Counted from the stretch's first letter, positions 29,525-48,682 are shown. The stretch is 64,000 nt of DNA from Serratia sp. Ag1 (GCF_000743355.1 NZ_JQEI01000013.1:55449-119448); one strand, 5' to 3'. Numbers and translations are program-made. Notes: generated from the sequence alone by a model not told the origin.

Positions 29525-30109
29525 ATGAAAGTAGCAAAAGACTTGGTGGTCAGCCTGGCTTACCAAGTGCGTACAGAAGACGGTGTTTTGGTTGATGAGT
29601 CTCCGGTGAGTGCACCGTTGGACTATCTGCACGGGCATGGTTCTCTGATCACAGGTCTGGAAAAAGCGCTCGAAGGCCACAGCGCGGGCGATAGTTTTGA
29701 TGTGCATGTTGGTGCCAACGAAGCTTATGGCGACTTTGACGAAAACCTGGTGCAGCGCGTGCCAAAAGACGTCTTTATGGGTGTTGATGAGCTGCAAGTA
29801 GGCATGCGCTTCCTGGCTGACACCGATCAGGGCCCGGTCCCGGTCGAGATCACTGAAGTGGATGGCGATCATGTCGTGGTTGATGGCAACCATATGCTGG
29901 CTGGCCAGAATCTGAACTTCCATGTAGAAGTGGTTGCGATCCGTGAAGCGACAGAAGAAGAACTGGCTCATGGGCACGTACATGGCGCACACGATCATCA
30001 TCATGAACACGGTGACGGCTGCTGTGGTGGTCACGGTCATGACCACGAAGGCCATGACCACGGTAAGAAAGGTGGTTGCGGTGGTAACGGCGGTTGTGGT
30101 TGCCACTAA
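29525..30109 (+). CDS. slyD: SlyD, FKBP-type peptidyl-prolyl isomerase and nickel metallochaperone
   Basis: Cytoplasmic prolyl isomerase/chaperone of 194 residues (E. coli 196). The FKBP domain spans residues 1-70 and 130-150, with the insert-in-flap chaperone domain between (from about EAYGDFDENLVQRVPKDVF). The C-terminal 50 residues are rich in His, Cys and Gly (HDHHHEHGDGCCGGHGHDH), the metal-binding tail that delivers nickel for hydrogenase maturation. The ATG at 29525 has TAGGAG eight bases upstream and the conserved MKVAKDLVVSLAY start. Confidence 0.97.
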   Translation: MKVAKDLVVSLAYQVRTEDGVLVDESPVSAPLDYLHGHGSLITGLEKALEGHSAGDSFDVHVGANEAYGDFDENLVQRVPKDVFMGVDELQVGMRFLADTDQGPVPVEITEVDGDHVVVDGNHMLAGQNLNFHVEVVAIREATEEELAHGHVHGAHDHHHEHGDGCCGGHGHDHEGHDHGKKGGCGGNGGCGCH

Positions 30110-30131
30110 TCACAGCATGTCACTGCAAGAG

Positions 30132-30155
30132 AAAGGTCGCTTCGGCGGCCTTTTT
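30132..30155. terminator. Bidirectional terminator between slyD and slyX
   Basis: AAAGGTCGC-TTCG-GCGGCCTTT is a 9-bp stem (one G-U) with a stable UUCG tetraloop, followed by a T-run on the plus strand. The slyX stop codon overlaps its end on the other strand. Confidence 0.85.
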
Positions 30156-30381
30156 AGTAGTGTGGCGGTGGCGTCTCTTCTGACTGCGGGGCGATCATGG
30201 AAGGCTGTGTAGCGCGCAACTTATCGGTGAGTAGCCGTAGCTGCTCCTGCAGTTTCAACATTTCTAGCTGATGTTGTATGACAGTTTGATTGAGTTCTTC
30301 AATAGTGACCTCCTGAAATGCCTGACGGCTTTCCAACTCTTCCAGCCGCTTTAACAGACTTTCGTTGTCGATATTGTGCAT
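30154..30381 (-). CDS. slyX: SlyX, small coiled-coil protein
   Basis: 75 residues, function unknown (E. coli SlyX 72). Almost entirely helical: [22 protein letters not shown] and following heptads predict a coiled coil over about residues 8-60, then the conserved end EETPPPHY. The ATG at 30381 is chosen because AGAGGT lies seven bases upstream; an earlier in-frame codon lacks a ribosome site. Convergent with slyD. Confidence 0.93.
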   Translation of the reverse strand: MHNIDNESLLKRLEELESRQAFQEVTIEELNQTVIQHQLEMLKLQEQLRLLTDKLRATQPSMIAPQSEETPPPHY

Positions 30382-30405
30382 GATATTACCTCTGGCACTG
30401 TTCAA

Positions 30406-30743
30406 TCCGGGATACTGGCGCTATGTTAACAGTAGCTGCCAGCTTTGCGCTGCGCTATTTATGAGCATGGCGTTTGTGCATCCCATGACATCTCTAGGAT
30501 GTGCTGAGAATAAAGGGTATTTCGAGCCGTAGGGCGATAATCCCGCAGTGGCTGTAAAATGAGAAGGCTCTTAATTATCAGCGGGATAGACAAAGTCTAG
30601 GAACTTGTAGGCAAATTTAGGGTCACAGTTTGGCTCGATTGGTTATCTGTGTGACTGTTTTGTTTTGTTTCAGGCAGCTATAGTAGCCCGGCTAACTTAC
30701 TTAATGATCGTTTGAGGCATTGCTTCAGACACTGGAGAAATGG
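30406..30743. other. slyX-fkpA divergent control region
   Basis: 338 bases with the slyX promoter (minus) and the fkpA promoter (plus, see separate entry). AT-rich from 30590 on. No gene is visible. Confidence 0.5.
30600..30628 (+). promoter_or_regulatory. fkpA: Candidate sigma-E promoter of fkpA
   Basis: GGAACTT at 30600-30606 is an exact match to the sigma-E -35 core; 16 bases later TCACAG (30623-30628) is a fair -10 (consensus near TCTGA/TCAAA). E. coli fkpA belongs to the sigma-E envelope-stress regulon, which supports the call. The start site would be about 110 bases before the ATG. Confidence 0.6.
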
Positions 30744-31622
30744 ATGAAATCTTTGTTTAAAGTCACGCTTCTGGCAACCACTATGGCTTTCGCTCTGAAT
30801 GCGTCTCATGTTATGGCGGCTGATGCGGCCAAACCTGCAGCTGACGCTGCTGCGCCAGCTACTGAAGCAGCTAAACCAGCAGAAGCGCCAAGCACTGGCA
30901 AGTTCAAGAATGACGATGAGCAGGCTGCCTACGCTCTGGGTGCTTCACTGGGTCGTTACATGGAAAACTCGCTGAAAGAACAAGAAAAACTGGGCATCGC
31001 GTTGGATAAAGACCAACTGATCTCCGGCGTTCAGGATGCGTTTGCCAATAAGAGCAAATTGAACGATGCCGATATCGAGAAAACCCTGCAGAGTTTTGAA
31101 GCTCGCGTGAAAGCATCTGCTCAGGCCAAGATGGAGAAAGATGCGAAAGAAAATGAAGAGAAAGGCGCTAAATACAGCGAAACTTTCGCCAAAGAGAAAG
31201 GCGTGAAGAAGACCGAGTCTGGCTTGCTGTATCTGGTAGAGAAAGAAGGTACGGGTGAAGCACCGAAAGACAGCGATACCGTCGTAGTGAACTACAAAGG
31301 TACGCTGACTGATGGTACTGAGTTTGACAACTCTTACACTCGTGGCGAGCCGCTGTCATTCCGTCTGGACGGTGTGATCCCAGGCTGGACCGAAGGCCTG
31401 AAGCAGATCAAGAAAGGCGGCAAAATCAAGCTGGTTATCCCGCCAGCGTTGGCTTACGGCAAAACTGGTGTCCCAGGTATTCCGGCTAACTCCACTCTGG
31501 TGTTTGACGTTGAACTGCTGGATGTGAAACCAGCGGCTAAAGCGGACGAAAAAGCGACAGAAGAGAAAGCAGTAGAAGAGAAAGCGGCTGAAGAGCCAGC
31601 AGCAGACGCTAAAGCCAAATAA
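30744..31622 (+). CDS. fkpA: FkpA, periplasmic FKBP-type peptidyl-prolyl isomerase and chaperone
   Basis: Periplasmic folding factor of 292 residues, longer than E. coli FkpA (270). A signal peptide MKSLFKVTLLATTMAFALNASHVMAA is followed by an Ala/Pro-rich linker, the helical dimerisation domain (about 55-145) and an FKBP domain from about 150 (DTVVVNYKGTLTDGTEFDNSY, FRLDGVIPGWTEGL, IPPALAYG). The C-terminal 28 residues are a charged KATEEKAVEEKAAEE-type repeat. The ATG at 30744 follows GGAG by six bases. Probably induced by envelope stress. Confidence 0.96.
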   Translation: MKSLFKVTLLATTMAFALNASHVMAADAAKPAADAAAPATEAAKPAEAPSTGKFKNDDEQAAYALGASLGRYMENSLKEQEKLGIALDKDQLISGVQDAFANKSKLNDADIEKTLQSFEARVKASAQAKMEKDAKENEEKGAKYSETFAKEKGVKKTESGLLYLVEKEGTGEAPKDSDTVVVNYKGTLTDGTEFDNSYTRGEPLSFRLDGVIPGWTEGLKQIKKGGKIKLVIPPALAYGKTGVPGIPANSTLVFDVELLDVKPAAKADEKATEEKAVEEKAAEEPAADAKAK

Positions 31623-31633
31623 GCGTATTTTAC

Positions 31634-31670
31634 CAACCGCCGCGAATGCCCTTCGTGGCGGTTGTCATTT
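31634..31670 (+). terminator. Terminator of fkpA
   Basis: A 13-bp stem (CAACCGCC with GGCGGTTG, continued by inner pairs including one G-U) with a five-base loop follows the fkpA stop by 11 bases, then TCATTTT. A standard intrinsic terminator. Confidence 0.85.
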
Positions 31671-31956
31671 TAAGCCCACCGAATAATGCAAAATCCCCTG
31701 CAAGTTTTATTCCTCCCTCTACTGATTGCTTGACGCCTGCCGGGCATCGGGCTTAACGTCATTACCACGCGCAAACGCAGGGATGTTGATCTGGCGGTTT
31801 TACCAGATTCAGTGTCTGGATTTATGAGTCATGTGCCTGCCCCTTAGGGCGACGGGGATAAAGCTGTGTCTGGCCTTCTGCTGATGTTACTCAATCCGTA
31901 TGGGCAGTTTCAGCGGCGTCCCTTGGTACAGGCGATCTATGAGGGTGGTATCTTCG
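31671..31956 (+). other. Intergenic region before yheO
   Basis: About 286 bases between the fkpA terminator and yheO; it should include the yheO-tusDCB promoter. Upstream in-frame codons exist from 31900, but without similarity to YheO. I see no gene or clear promoter. Confidence 0.4.
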
Positions 31957-32679
31957 ATGTCTAATTCGCTTTTATCCAGCGAAGCCAGTGAACTTGATTT
32001 GCTGAATGAGCGTCCGTTTAGCCAAACGGACCATGAAATCCTGAAATCGTACGAAGCTGTGGTCGACGGCCTGGCGATGTTGATTGGTGCTCACTGCGAA
32101 ATCGTGCTGCATTCGTTGGAAGACCTGAAATGTTCAGCGGTGCGGATCGCTAATGGCGAACATACCGGGCGTAAAATTGGTTCACCTATCACCGATTTGG
32201 CCCTGCGTATGCTGCATGACATGGCTGGCGCTGATAGCAGCGTTTCCCAGGCCTATTTCACCCGGGCTAAAAGCGGCGTGCTGATGAAATCGGTCACTAT
32301 CGCCATTCGAAACCGCGAACAGCGCGTTATCGGCCTGCTGTGTATCAACATGAACCTCGATGTGCCATTCTCTCAGGTAATACAGACGTTTATGCCGCCA
32401 GCAACCCAGGAAGTGGCTTCTTCGGTGAACTTTGCCTCTTCGGTTGACGATCTGGTTGCTCAGACGTTGGAGTTTACTATCGAGGAGGTGAATATTGATC
32501 GCAACGTGTCCAATAACGCTAAAAATCGCCAGATAGTGCTCAATCTCTACGAAAAAGGCATTTTTGATATCAAAGACGCGATTAACCAAGTTGCTGAACG
32601 TTTGAATATCTCTAAACATACGGTGTATCTGTATATTCGCCAGTTTAAAAGTGGCGATCTGCTGGGAAATGAGCGTTGA
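31957..32679 (+). CDS. yheO: YheO, PAS-like/HTH transcriptional regulator
   Basis: Putative DNA-binding regulator of 240 residues (same as E. coli). The N-terminal two-thirds is a YheO-PAS sensor domain ([35 protein letters not shown]), and the C terminus is a helix-turn-helix ([24 protein letters not shown]). Ligand and targets are unknown. The ATG at 31957 matches MS-N/K-SLL of E. coli, with GAGGGTGG upstream. Its stop overlaps the tusD start (TGATG), tying it to the Tus sulfur relay. Confidence 0.93.
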   Translation: MSNSLLSSEASELDLLNERPFSQTDHEILKSYEAVVDGLAMLIGAHCEIVLHSLEDLKCSAVRIANGEHTGRKIGSPITDLALRMLHDMAGADSSVSQAYFTRAKSGVLMKSVTIAIRNREQRVIGLLCINMNLDVPFSQVIQTFMPPATQEVASSVNFASSVDDLVAQTLEFTIEEVNIDRNVSNNAKNRQIVLNLYEKGIFDIKDAINQVAERLNISKHTVYLYIRQFKSGDLLGNER

Positions 32680-33068
32680 TGCTGAATTACTGCCTGCTGG
32701 TCACTGGCCCGGCGTATGGAACCCAGCAGGCCAGCAGCGCCTGGCAATTTGCTCGGGCGTTGCTGGCTGCGGGGCATAGGATTTCCAGCGTGTTTTTTTA
32801 TCGCGAAGGCGTATTGAATGCTAATCAGCTGACTTCTCCGGCGAGCGATGAGTTTGATTTGATAAAAGCCTGGGTAACGCTGTCCAGACAACACGCTATT
32901 GAGCTCAACGTTTGTGTGGCTGCCGCTTTGCGACGCGGAATCACGGATGAACGAGAGGCTGCTCAGCTTGGGTTGGCAGCGGCCAACCTGCAGGAAGGGT
33001 TTACCCTTAGCGGTTTGGGGGCGTTAGCTGAAGCGGCGTTGAGTTGCGATCGCCTGGTGCAGTTTTAA
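32679..33068 (+). CDS. tusD: TusD, sulfur-relay protein of the TusBCD complex
   Basis: 129-residue DsrE-family protein that takes persulfide sulfur from TusA and hands it to TusE for 2-thiouridine modification of tRNA wobble U34 by MnmA. The conserved [18 protein letters not shown] start and the sulfur-carrying cysteine in [11 protein letters not shown] (about residue 79) are present. The ATG overlaps the yheO stop; a TTG one codon upstream is ignored. Confidence 0.96.
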   Translation: MLNYCLLVTGPAYGTQQASSAWQFARALLAAGHRISSVFFYREGVLNANQLTSPASDEFDLIKAWVTLSRQHAIELNVCVAAALRRGITDEREAAQLGLAAANLQEGFTLSGLGALAEAALSCDRLVQF

Positions 33069-33077
33069 GAGAGCAAG

Positions 33078-33437
33078 ATGAAACGAGTGGCGTTTGTTTT
33101 TACCCAAGGACCGCATGGTAGTTCCGCTGGCAGAGAGGGGCTGGATGCGCTGCTTGCGACTTCGGCGCTGAGCGAAGATATTGGCGTCTTCTTTATCGGT
33201 GACGGGGTGCTACAGCTTTTGCCGGGGCAACAGCCTGAAAAGATTATGGCCCGTAACTACATCGCCACTTTCGGTGTGTTGCCGCTGTATGACATCGAAA
33301 ACTGTTATCTCTGCGAAACGGCACTGCGCGAGCGCGGTTTGCAGCAGGCGACAGGTTGGGTGCTGGAGGCCGAGGTACTGCCAGCAGAAATGCTGCGCCA
33401 GAAACTGGCTGGTTATGATGTGGTGATGACTTTCTAG
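33078..33437 (+). CDS. tusC: TusC, subunit of the TusBCD sulfur-relay complex
   Basis: 119-residue DsrF-like subunit; starts [26 protein letters not shown] as the family does, with [21 protein letters not shown] in the middle. It is structural rather than sulfur-carrying in E. coli. It starts nine bases after tusD. Confidence 0.95.
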   Translation: MKRVAFVFTQGPHGSSAGREGLDALLATSALSEDIGVFFIGDGVLQLLPGQQPEKIMARNYIATFGVLPLYDIENCYLCETALRERGLQQATGWVLEAEVLPAEMLRQKLAGYDVVMTF

Positions 33438-33449
33438 TAGGATATTTTG

Positions 33450-33737
33450 ATGCTGTATACCCTGAACCATTCCCCGAACCAATGTGATTTACCTGCCTTG
33501 TTACGGCTCACCGCATCGGGTGATGCCTTGCTGCTGTTGCAGGATGGTGTGCTGGCAGGGCTTGCTGGCAGTACTCCCCTTGATTTATTGCTCAAAGCCC
33601 CGATATCCCTTTATGCGCTGCAGGACGATGTGGAGGCCAGAGGGTTGTCTGGCTATATTTCACACAATATTACGCTCATCAGCTATACTCACTTCGTTGA
33701 ATTGACCGAGAAGCACCCGGGCCAAATGGCTTGGTAA
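33450..33737 (+). CDS. tusB: TusB, subunit of the TusBCD sulfur-relay complex
   Basis: 95-residue DsrH-like subunit completing the heterohexamer. MLYTLNHSP is the typical start; the ATG at 33450 is preferred to a TTG one codon earlier. It is the last gene before the str promoter. Confidence 0.93.
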   Translation: MLYTLNHSPNQCDLPALLRLTASGDALLLLQDGVLAGLAGSTPLDLLLKAPISLYALQDDVEARGLSGYISHNITLISYTHFVELTEKHPGQMAW

Positions 33738-33759
33738 TGTGTGGTATGTTGTATATTTC

Positions 33760-33788
33760 TTGACACCTCTACTGGTCAGCCATAAAAT
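33760..33788 (+). promoter_or_regulatory. rpsL: Promoter of the str operon
   Basis: TTGACA (33760-33765) and TAAAAT (33783-33788) are separated by an ideal 17 bases. The position, 80 bases before rpsL, and sequence match the E. coli str promoter. Confidence 0.88.
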
Positions 33789-33814
33789 TCTGCGTCCTCG
33801 TACTTTGCCAGTAG

Positions 33815-34811
<997 letters not shown>

Positions 34812-34832
34812 TTACCATGCTGTAGTTATGCT

Positions 34833-34870
34833 AACCAAGCGGGCGCGTCAAGTCGTTAGCCCGCTTGGTT
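34833..34870 (+). other. Strong hairpin in the rpsG-fusA spacer
   Basis: AACCAAGCGGGC and GCCCGCTTGGTT make a perfect 12-bp stem with a 14-base loop, 22 bases after rpsG. No long U-run follows, so it is not a typical terminator; it may be a processing, stability or partial attenuation element within the operon. Confidence 0.6.
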
Positions 34871-34904
34871 TACACTTGAACGCCCAAGGCAATAGAGGAA
34901 TCAA

Positions 34905-37013
34905 ATGGCTCGTACAACACCCATTGCGCGCTACCGTAATATCGGTATCAGTGCCCACATCGACGCCGGTAAGACCACCACTACCGAACGTATCCTGTTC
35001 TATACCGGTGTAAACCATAAGATTGGTGAAACGCACGAAGGCACCGCGACCATGGACTGGATGGAGCAGGAACAGGAACGTGGTATTACCATCACTTCCG
35101 CTGCGACCACCGCTTTCTGGTCGGGTATGGCCAAGCAGTTTGAACCACACCGTATTAACATCATCGATACCCCAGGGCACGTTGACTTCACTATCGAAGT
35201 AGAACGTTCCATGCGTGTTCTTGATGGTGCAGTAATGGTTTACTGTGCGGTTGGTGGTGTTCAGCCGCAGTCTGAAACCGTATGGCGTCAGGCGAACAAA
35301 TACAAAGTTCCACGCATCGCGTTCGTTAACAAAATGGACCGTATGGGTGCTAACTTCCTGAAAGTTGTTGGTCAGCTTAAATCTCGTCTGGCAGCGAACC
35401 CAGTTCCATTGCAACTGGCGATCGGCGCAGAAGAGAAATTCACCGGTGTTGTTGACCTGGTGAAAATGAAAGCGATCAACTGGAGCGATGCTGACCAAGG
35501 CGTGTCTTTCGTATACGAAGACATCCCTGCGGATATGCAAGAGCTGGCTGACGAATGGCACCAGAATCTGGTTGAGTCAGCGGCGGAAGCTTCTGAAGAG
35601 CTGATGGACAAATACTTGGGCGGCGAAGAGCTGACCGAGGAAGAAATCAAGAAAGCTCTGCGTCAGCGCGTGCTGAAAAACGAAATCATTCTGGTTACCT
35701 GTGGTTCTGCGTTTAAAAACAAAGGCGTACAGGCAATGCTGGATGCGGTCGTTGAATATCTGCCAGCACCAACTGACGTTGAAGCTATCAACGGTATGTT
35801 GGACGATGGTAAAGACACGCCAGCAGTGCGTCATTCCGATGACAAAGAGCCGTTCTCGGCACTGGCGTTCAAGATTGCGACCGACCCATTCGTGGGTAAC
35901 CTGACGTTCTTCCGCGTGTACTCCGGTGTGGTTAACTCTGGTGATACCGTACTGAACTCAGTAAAAGCGCAGCGTGAGCGTCTGGGCCGTATCGTTCAGA
36001 TGCACGCCAACAAGCGTGAAGAGATCAAAGAAGTTCGTGCTGGTGACATCGCTGCGGCTATCGGTCTGAAAGACGTTACTACCGGTGACACCCTGTGTGA
36101 TCCGGCTAACCCGATCATTCTGGAACGTATGGAATTCCCGGATCCGGTAATTTCGGTTGCTGTTGAGCCGAAAACTAAAGCCGACCAGGAAAAAATGGGT
36201 CTGGCTCTGGGCCGTCTGGCGAAGGAAGATCCATCATTCCGCGTATGGACTGATGAAGAATCAGGTCAAACTATCATCGCGGGTATGGGCGAACTGCACC
36301 TGGATGTACTGGTTGACCGTATGCGTCGTGAATTTAACGTTGAAGCGAACGTCGGTAAGCCGCAGGTTGCCTATCGTGAAACGATTCGTGAAACTGTTAA
36401 AGACATTGAAGGTAAGCACGCCAAGCAGTCTGGTGGTCGCGGTCAGTATGGTCACGTTGTGATCGATATGATGCCATTGCCTCCAGGTGGTGCTGGTTAT
36501 GAATTTGTCAACGATATCGTGGGTGGTACAATTCCTAAGGAATTCATCCCAGCCGTTGATAAAGGCATGCAGGAACAGCTTAAGTCTGGTCCTCTGGCAG
36601 GCTACCCGGTTGTTGACATCAAGGTGCGCCTGCACTTCGGTTCTTACCATGATGTTGACTCCTCTGAATTGGCGTTTAAATTGGCTGCTTCTATTGCGTT
36701 TAAAGACGCATTTAAGAAAGCCAAGCCAGTTCTGCTTGAGCCAGTGATGAAGGTTGAAGTCGAAACCCCTGAAGATTACATGGGTGACGTCATTGGTGAC
36801 TTGAACCGTCGTCGCGGTATGATCGAAGGCATGGATGATACTGCCACCGGTAAAACCGTTCGCGCTCAGGTTCCACTGTCTGAAATGTTTGGTTATGCTA
36901 CTGACCTGCGTTCTCAGACCCAGGGCCGTGCTTCATACTCCATGGAGTTCCTGAAGTATGCTGAAGCGCCGAACAACGTCGCTCAGGCCGTTATCGAAGC
37001 CCGTGGTAAATAA
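34905..37013 (+). CDS. fusA: Elongation factor G
   Basis: Translational GTPase of 702 residues (E. coli 704) that drives ribosomal translocation. G motifs are AHIDAGKTT (17-25), DTPGHVDF (about 88-95) and NKMD (about 142-145). Domains II to V follow in order, including the conserved switch [10 protein letters not shown]. Fusidic-acid-sensitive family. AGAGGAA precedes the ATG. Confidence 0.99.
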   Translation: MARTTPIARYRNIGISAHIDAGKTTTTERILFYTGVNHKIGETHEGTATMDWMEQEQERGITITSAATTAFWSGMAKQFEPHRINIIDTPGHVDFTIEVERSMRVLDGAVMVYCAVGGVQPQSETVWRQANKYKVPRIAFVNKMDRMGANFLKVVGQLKSRLAANPVPLQLAIGAEEKFTGVVDLVKMKAINWSDADQGVSFVYEDIPADMQELADEWHQNLVESAAEASEELMDKYLGGEELTEEEIKKALRQRVLKNEIILVTCGSAFKNKGVQAMLDAVVEYLPAPTDVEAINGMLDDGKDTPAVRHSDDKEPFSALAFKIATDPFVGNLTFFRVYSGVVNSGDTVLNSVKAQRERLGRIVQMHANKREEIKEVRAGDIAAAIGLKDVTTGDTLCDPANPIILERMEFPDPVISVAVEPKTKADQEKMGLALGRLAKEDPSFRVWTDEESGQTIIAGMGELHLDVLVDRMRREFNVEANVGKPQVAYRETIRETVKDIEGKHAKQSGGRGQYGHVVIDMMPLPPGGAGYEFVNDIVGGTIPKEFIPAVDKGMQEQLKSGPLAGYPVVDIKVRLHFGSYHDVDSSELAFKLAASIAFKDAFKKAKPVLLEPVMKVEVETPEDYMGDVIGDLNRRRGMIEGMDDTATGKTVRAQVPLSEMFGYATDLRSQTQGRASYSMEFLKYAEAPNNVAQAVIEARGK

Positions 37014-37035
37014 GCTGTCGGGTTTAAAACATTGA

Positions 37036-38268
<1,233 letters not shown>

Positions 38269-38292
38269 TCGCCATTAACTTATCAGTACTAA

Positions 38293-38318
38293 GAGGGCAC
38301 TTCGGTGCCCTTTTTTTA
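38293..38318 (+). terminator. Terminator of the str operon
   Basis: AGGGCAC-TTCG-GTGCCCT followed by seven T's, 25 bases after tuf. Textbook intrinsic terminator. Confidence 0.95.
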
Positions 38319-38342
38319 TCCAATTTTTACGGATGCTAATTG

Positions 38343-38363
38343 AAATAAAAACGATTCCCATTT
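38343..38363 (+). promoter_or_regulatory. bfd: Fur box upstream of bfd
   Basis: On the minus strand it reads AAATGGGAATCGTTTTTATT, close to the classic Fur-type AAATGAGAATCATTTTCATT. It lies about 40 bases before bfd, whose E. coli counterpart is derepressed under iron limitation. Confidence 0.65.
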
Positions 38364-38400
38364 AGAATTAACCCATCGGTTAAGAAGTAGGCCTATCCTT

Positions 38401-38595
38401 ATGTACGTCTGTCTGTGTAATGCCGTGACTGATAAAGCAATCCGCAAGGCGGTTCGTCAGCACAACCCCCATACCATGAAGCAATTACGCGACTTAGTGC
38501 CGTTTGGGACCGATTGTGGGAAATGTATTCGCCAGGCAAGACAAATCATGGTGGAGGAACGCGCGGCTATTATCCACATGCACGAAGTCGCCTAA
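38401..38595 (+). CDS. bfd: Bacterioferritin-associated ferredoxin
   Basis: 64-residue [2Fe-2S] protein that reduces the bacterioferritin core to release iron. Four cluster cysteines are seen as CLCN (Cys4, Cys6) and CGKCIRQ (Cys39, Cys42). Full length. It is directly followed by bfr, and has its own Fur-type control site. The E. coli gsp genes between tuf and bfd are missing. Confidence 0.96.
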   Translation: MYVCLCNAVTDKAIRKAVRQHNPHTMKQLRDLVPFGTDCGKCIRQARQIMVEERAAIIHMHEVA

Positions 38596-38669
38596 TAAAA
38601 GCTATGGTTATTTTTTGACTCCTGTTCTGCAGGTTCTACACTTCTAGAACTGTTCAGGAGGACATGCTT

Positions 38670-39149
38670 ATGAAAGGTGATAAAAAACTCATTGCTCATC
38701 TCAATAAACTGCTCGGTAACGAGTTAGTTGCCATCAATCAATATTTCCTGCATGCGCGAATGTTCAAAAACTGGGGCCTGACGCGTTTGAACGAGAAGGA
38801 ATATCACGAATCCATTGATGAAATGAAACATGCCGATCGCTACATCGAGCGTATTTTGTTTCTCGAGGGGATACCTAATCTGCAGGATCTCGGTAAGTTA
38901 AATATTGGCGAAGATATTGAAGAGATGCTTAGGTCTGACTTGGCGTTGGAACTGGAAGGAGCTAAAAACCTACGTGAAGGCATAGCTTACGCCGATTCCA
39001 TTCATGATTATGTCAGTCGCGACCTGATGAAAGATGTTTTAGCTGACGAAGAAGCCCACATTGACTGGCTGGAAACTGAGTTAAGTTTGATCGAGCGTCT
39101 CGGGATCCAAAATTATGCCCAAGCACAGATACTCGAGCGGAAAGACTGA
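38670..39149 (+). CDS. bfr: Bacterioferritin
   Basis: 159-residue iron-storage protein forming a 24-subunit shell with haem between subunits. Ferroxidase ligands Glu18, Glu51, His54, Glu94, Glu127 and His130 lie in [23 protein letters not shown] and DEEAHIDW; the haem-binding Met52 is present. The ATG at 38670 is chosen because AGGAGG is eight bases upstream and MKGDKK matches E. coli; another ATG two codons earlier is only two bases from it. Confidence 0.97.
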   Translation: MKGDKKLIAHLNKLLGNELVAINQYFLHARMFKNWGLTRLNEKEYHESIDEMKHADRYIERILFLEGIPNLQDLGKLNIGEDIEEMLRSDLALELEGAKNLREGIAYADSIHDYVSRDLMKDVLADEEAHIDWLETELSLIERLGIQNYAQAQILERKD

Positions 39150-39296
39150 TTTCCATTGCTCCCTACCTGACTCGCAGTCAGTGCGGTCAGGTTAAGGGGG
39201 CGTTGCTTACTCTTCGCACTTCCTTCCCTTATTGCATCGCTGAAAGCCAAAGACTGCCAGAGTTGCTGTAATTCTGAACATATTCCCATCTGTGGC

Positions 39297-39324
39297 TTGC
39301 AACCTGGCCCGTTTTGCGTATAAT
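39297..39324 (+). promoter_or_regulatory. rpsJ: Promoter of the S10 operon
   Basis: TTGCAA (39297-39302) and TATAAT (39319-39324), 16 bases apart, followed by a GC-rich discriminator (GCGCGGGC). Strong stable-RNA-like promoter. Confidence 0.85.
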
Positions 39325-39330
39325 GCGCGG

Positions 39331-39820
<490 letters not shown>

Positions 39821-39840
39821 TCAGGTCATTGAGCGATTGA

Positions 39841-42240
<2,400 letters not shown>

Positions 42241-42251
42241 TTAGAGGATAA

Positions 42252-42533
<282 letters not shown>

Positions 42534-42538
42534 GGTAG

Positions 42539-44465
<1,927 letters not shown>

Positions 44466-44487
44466 TAGAGTAGCTGGCTCTAACTTA

Positions 44488-44522
44488 ATAAACGGCTCAG
44501 AAAGTGAGCCGTTTATTTTTTC
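44488..44522 (+). terminator. Terminator of the S10 operon
   Basis: ATAAACGGCTCA-GAAAG-TGAGCCGTTTAT, a perfect 12-bp stem followed by TTTTTT. Confidence 0.95.
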
Positions 44523-44542
44523 TACCCATACTTTGGATGCGG

Positions 44543-44551
44543 TGTTATAAT
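44543..44551 (+). promoter_or_regulatory. rplN: Promoter of the spc operon (extended -10)
   Basis: TGTTATAAT is an extended -10 element; the -35 region 17 bases upstream is poor. The surrounding sequence, including the GC-rich discriminator, matches the E. coli spc promoter. Confidence 0.85.
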
Positions 44552-44619
44552 GCTGCGCCCTCAGTTATGGGGCTTTTCAACGACCTAGTAATAGGTCCTA
44601 AAGTTGTAGTTGACATTAG

Positions 44620-45882
<1,263 letters not shown>

Positions 45883-45895
45883 GGCAGGGTTACTG

Positions 45896-46201
45896 ATGGC
45901 TAAGCAATCAATGAAAGCACGCGAAGTTGTTCGCGTGAAACTAGCTAACAAATACCGCGCTAAACGCGAGGAATTAAAAGCTATTATCTCTGGTGTGAAC
46001 TCATCCGACGAAGATCGTTGGGATGCGGTTCTTAAACTGCAGACTCTGCCGCGTGATTCCAGCCCGTCTCGTCAGCGTAAACGCTGCCGCCAAACTGGCC
46101 GTCCACATGGTTATGTGGGCAAATTCGGGTTGAGCCGTATCAAGTTACGTGAAGCCGCCATGCGCGGTGAAGTACCAGGCTTGAAAAAGGCTAGCTGGTA
46201 A
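45896..46201 (+). CDS. rpsN: 30S ribosomal protein S14
   Basis: 101 residues, the long form without zinc cysteines ([20 protein letters not shown] ... GLKKASW). The gene begins 14 bases after rplE; longer in-frame openings upstream lie within rplE. Confidence 0.99.
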   Translation: MAKQSMKAREVVRVKLANKYRAKREELKAIISGVNSSDEDRWDAVLKLQTLPRDSSPSRQRKRCRQTGRPHGYVGKFGLSRIKLREAAMRGEVPGLKKASW

Positions 46202-46225
46202 TTACCAATTGAATCACGGGAGTAA

Positions 46226-46624
<399 letters not shown>

Positions 46625-46638
46625 TTCGGGAGGAAAGA

Positions 46639-47172
46639 ATGTCTCGTGTTGCAAAAGCACCCGTCGTCATTCCTGCCGGCGTAGAGGTAAAACTCAACGG
46701 TCAGGTTATTTCGATTAAGGGTAAGAACGGCGAGCTGACTCGTACAGTCCATGAAGCCGTTATCGTTACGCAAGAAGCCAACGCACTGACTTTCGCTCCA
46801 CGCGAAGGTTTTGTTAACGCATGGGCCCAAGCGGGTACTACGCGTGCTCTGCTGAACGCAATGGTTGTCGGTGTTACCGAAGGCTTCACCAAGAAGCTTC
46901 AACTGGTAGGTGTTGGTTATCGTGCTGCCGTTAAAGGCAATGTGGTGAATTTAGCCTTGGGCTTCTCTCACCCAATCGATCATCAGCTGCCAGCAGGTAT
47001 TACTGCTGAATGCCCAAGCCAAACTGAAATCGTGCTGAAAGGCGCTGATAAGCAGGTAATTGGCCAGGTTGCTGCAGATCTGCGTGCCTACCGCCGTCCT
47101 GAGCCATATAAAGGCAAGGGTGTCCGTTACGCCGACGAAGTCGTGCGTACCAAAGAGGCTAAGAAGAAGTAA
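46639..47172 (+). CDS. rplF: 50S ribosomal protein L6
   Basis: 177 residues, two related alpha/beta halves; lies near the sarcin-ricin loop and factor-binding site. The C-terminal [14 protein letters not shown] is conserved. Confidence 0.99.
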   Translation: MSRVAKAPVVIPAGVEVKLNGQVISIKGKNGELTRTVHEAVIVTQEANALTFAPREGFVNAWAQAGTTRALLNAMVVGVTEGFTKKLQLVGVGYRAAVKGNVVNLALGFSHPIDHQLPAGITAECPSQTEIVLKGADKQVIGQVAADLRAYRRPEPYKGKGVRYADEVVRTKEAKKK

Positions 47173-48050
<878 letters not shown>

Positions 48051-48056
48051 TTGACC

Positions 48057-48236
48057 ATGGCTAAGACTATCAAAGTAACACAAGTTCGCAGCTCCATTGG
48101 CCGTTTGCCGAAGCATAAAGCTACACTGCTCGGTCTGGGTCTGCGTCGTATTGGTCACACCGTAGAGCGCGAGGATACTCCTGCTGTACGCGGTATGATC
48201 AACCTGGTTTCCTACATGGTTAAAGTTGAGGAGTAA
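48057..48236 (+). CDS. rpmD: 50S ribosomal protein L30
   Basis: 59 residues ([20 protein letters not shown]). The ATG at 48057 is used; an open TTG two codons earlier directly abuts the rpsE stop. Confidence 0.98.
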   Translation: MAKTIKVTQVRSSIGRLPKHKATLLGLGLRRIGHTVEREDTPAVRGMINLVSYMVKVEE

Positions 48237-48239
48237 CAG

Positions 48240-48674
48240 ATGCGTTTAAATACTCTGTCTCCGGCTGAAGGTGCCAAGCATGCGCCTAAGCGTGTAGGTC
48301 GTGGTATTGGTTCTGGCCTGGGTAAAACCGGCGGCCGTGGTCACAAAGGTCAGAAGTCTCGTTCTGGCGGTGGCGTACGTCGTGGTTTTGAAGGTGGTCA
48401 GATGCCTTTATATCGTCGTTTGCCGAAATTCGGCTTCACCTCTCGCAAAGCTATGATCACGGCAGAAGTTCGTCTGTCTGAACTGGCTCTGATTGAAGGC
48501 GACGTAATCGACCTGAACACGCTGAAAGCCGCTAACGTTGTTGGTACCCAGATCGAATTCGCGAAAGTTATGCTTTCTGGCGAAATCGCTCGTCCGGTTA
48601 CCCTGCGTGGTCTGCGTGTCACCAAAGGCGCTCGTGCTGCTATCGAGGCTGCTGGCGGTAAAATTGAGGAATAA
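48240..48674 (+). CDS. rplO: 50S ribosomal protein L15
   Basis: 144 residues. The Gly/Arg-rich N-terminal extension ([20 protein letters not shown]) penetrates the 23S rRNA core. Confidence 0.99.
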   Translation: MRLNTLSPAEGAKHAPKRVGRGIGSGLGKTGGRGHKGQKSRSGGGVRRGFEGGQMPLYRRLPKFGFTSRKAMITAEVRLSELALIEGDVIDLNTLKAANVVGTQIEFAKVMLSGEIARPVTLRGLRVTKGARAAIEAAGGKIEE

Positions 48675-48682
48675 GTGAGCTA

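Noticed and set aside
29960..30105. His/Gly-rich tract suspected as a short tandem repeat
   Set aside because: It is the normal metal-binding tail of SlyD, not an independent repeat.
31670..31950. Possible small gene upstream of yheO
   Set aside because: Frames are short and lack ribosome sites or recognisable proteins.
34848..35561. Long reading frame (237 codons) on the minus strand opposite fusA
   Set aside because: It is the antisense shadow of a strongly biased EF-G gene; Thr/His/Phe-rich, no ribosome site or homology.
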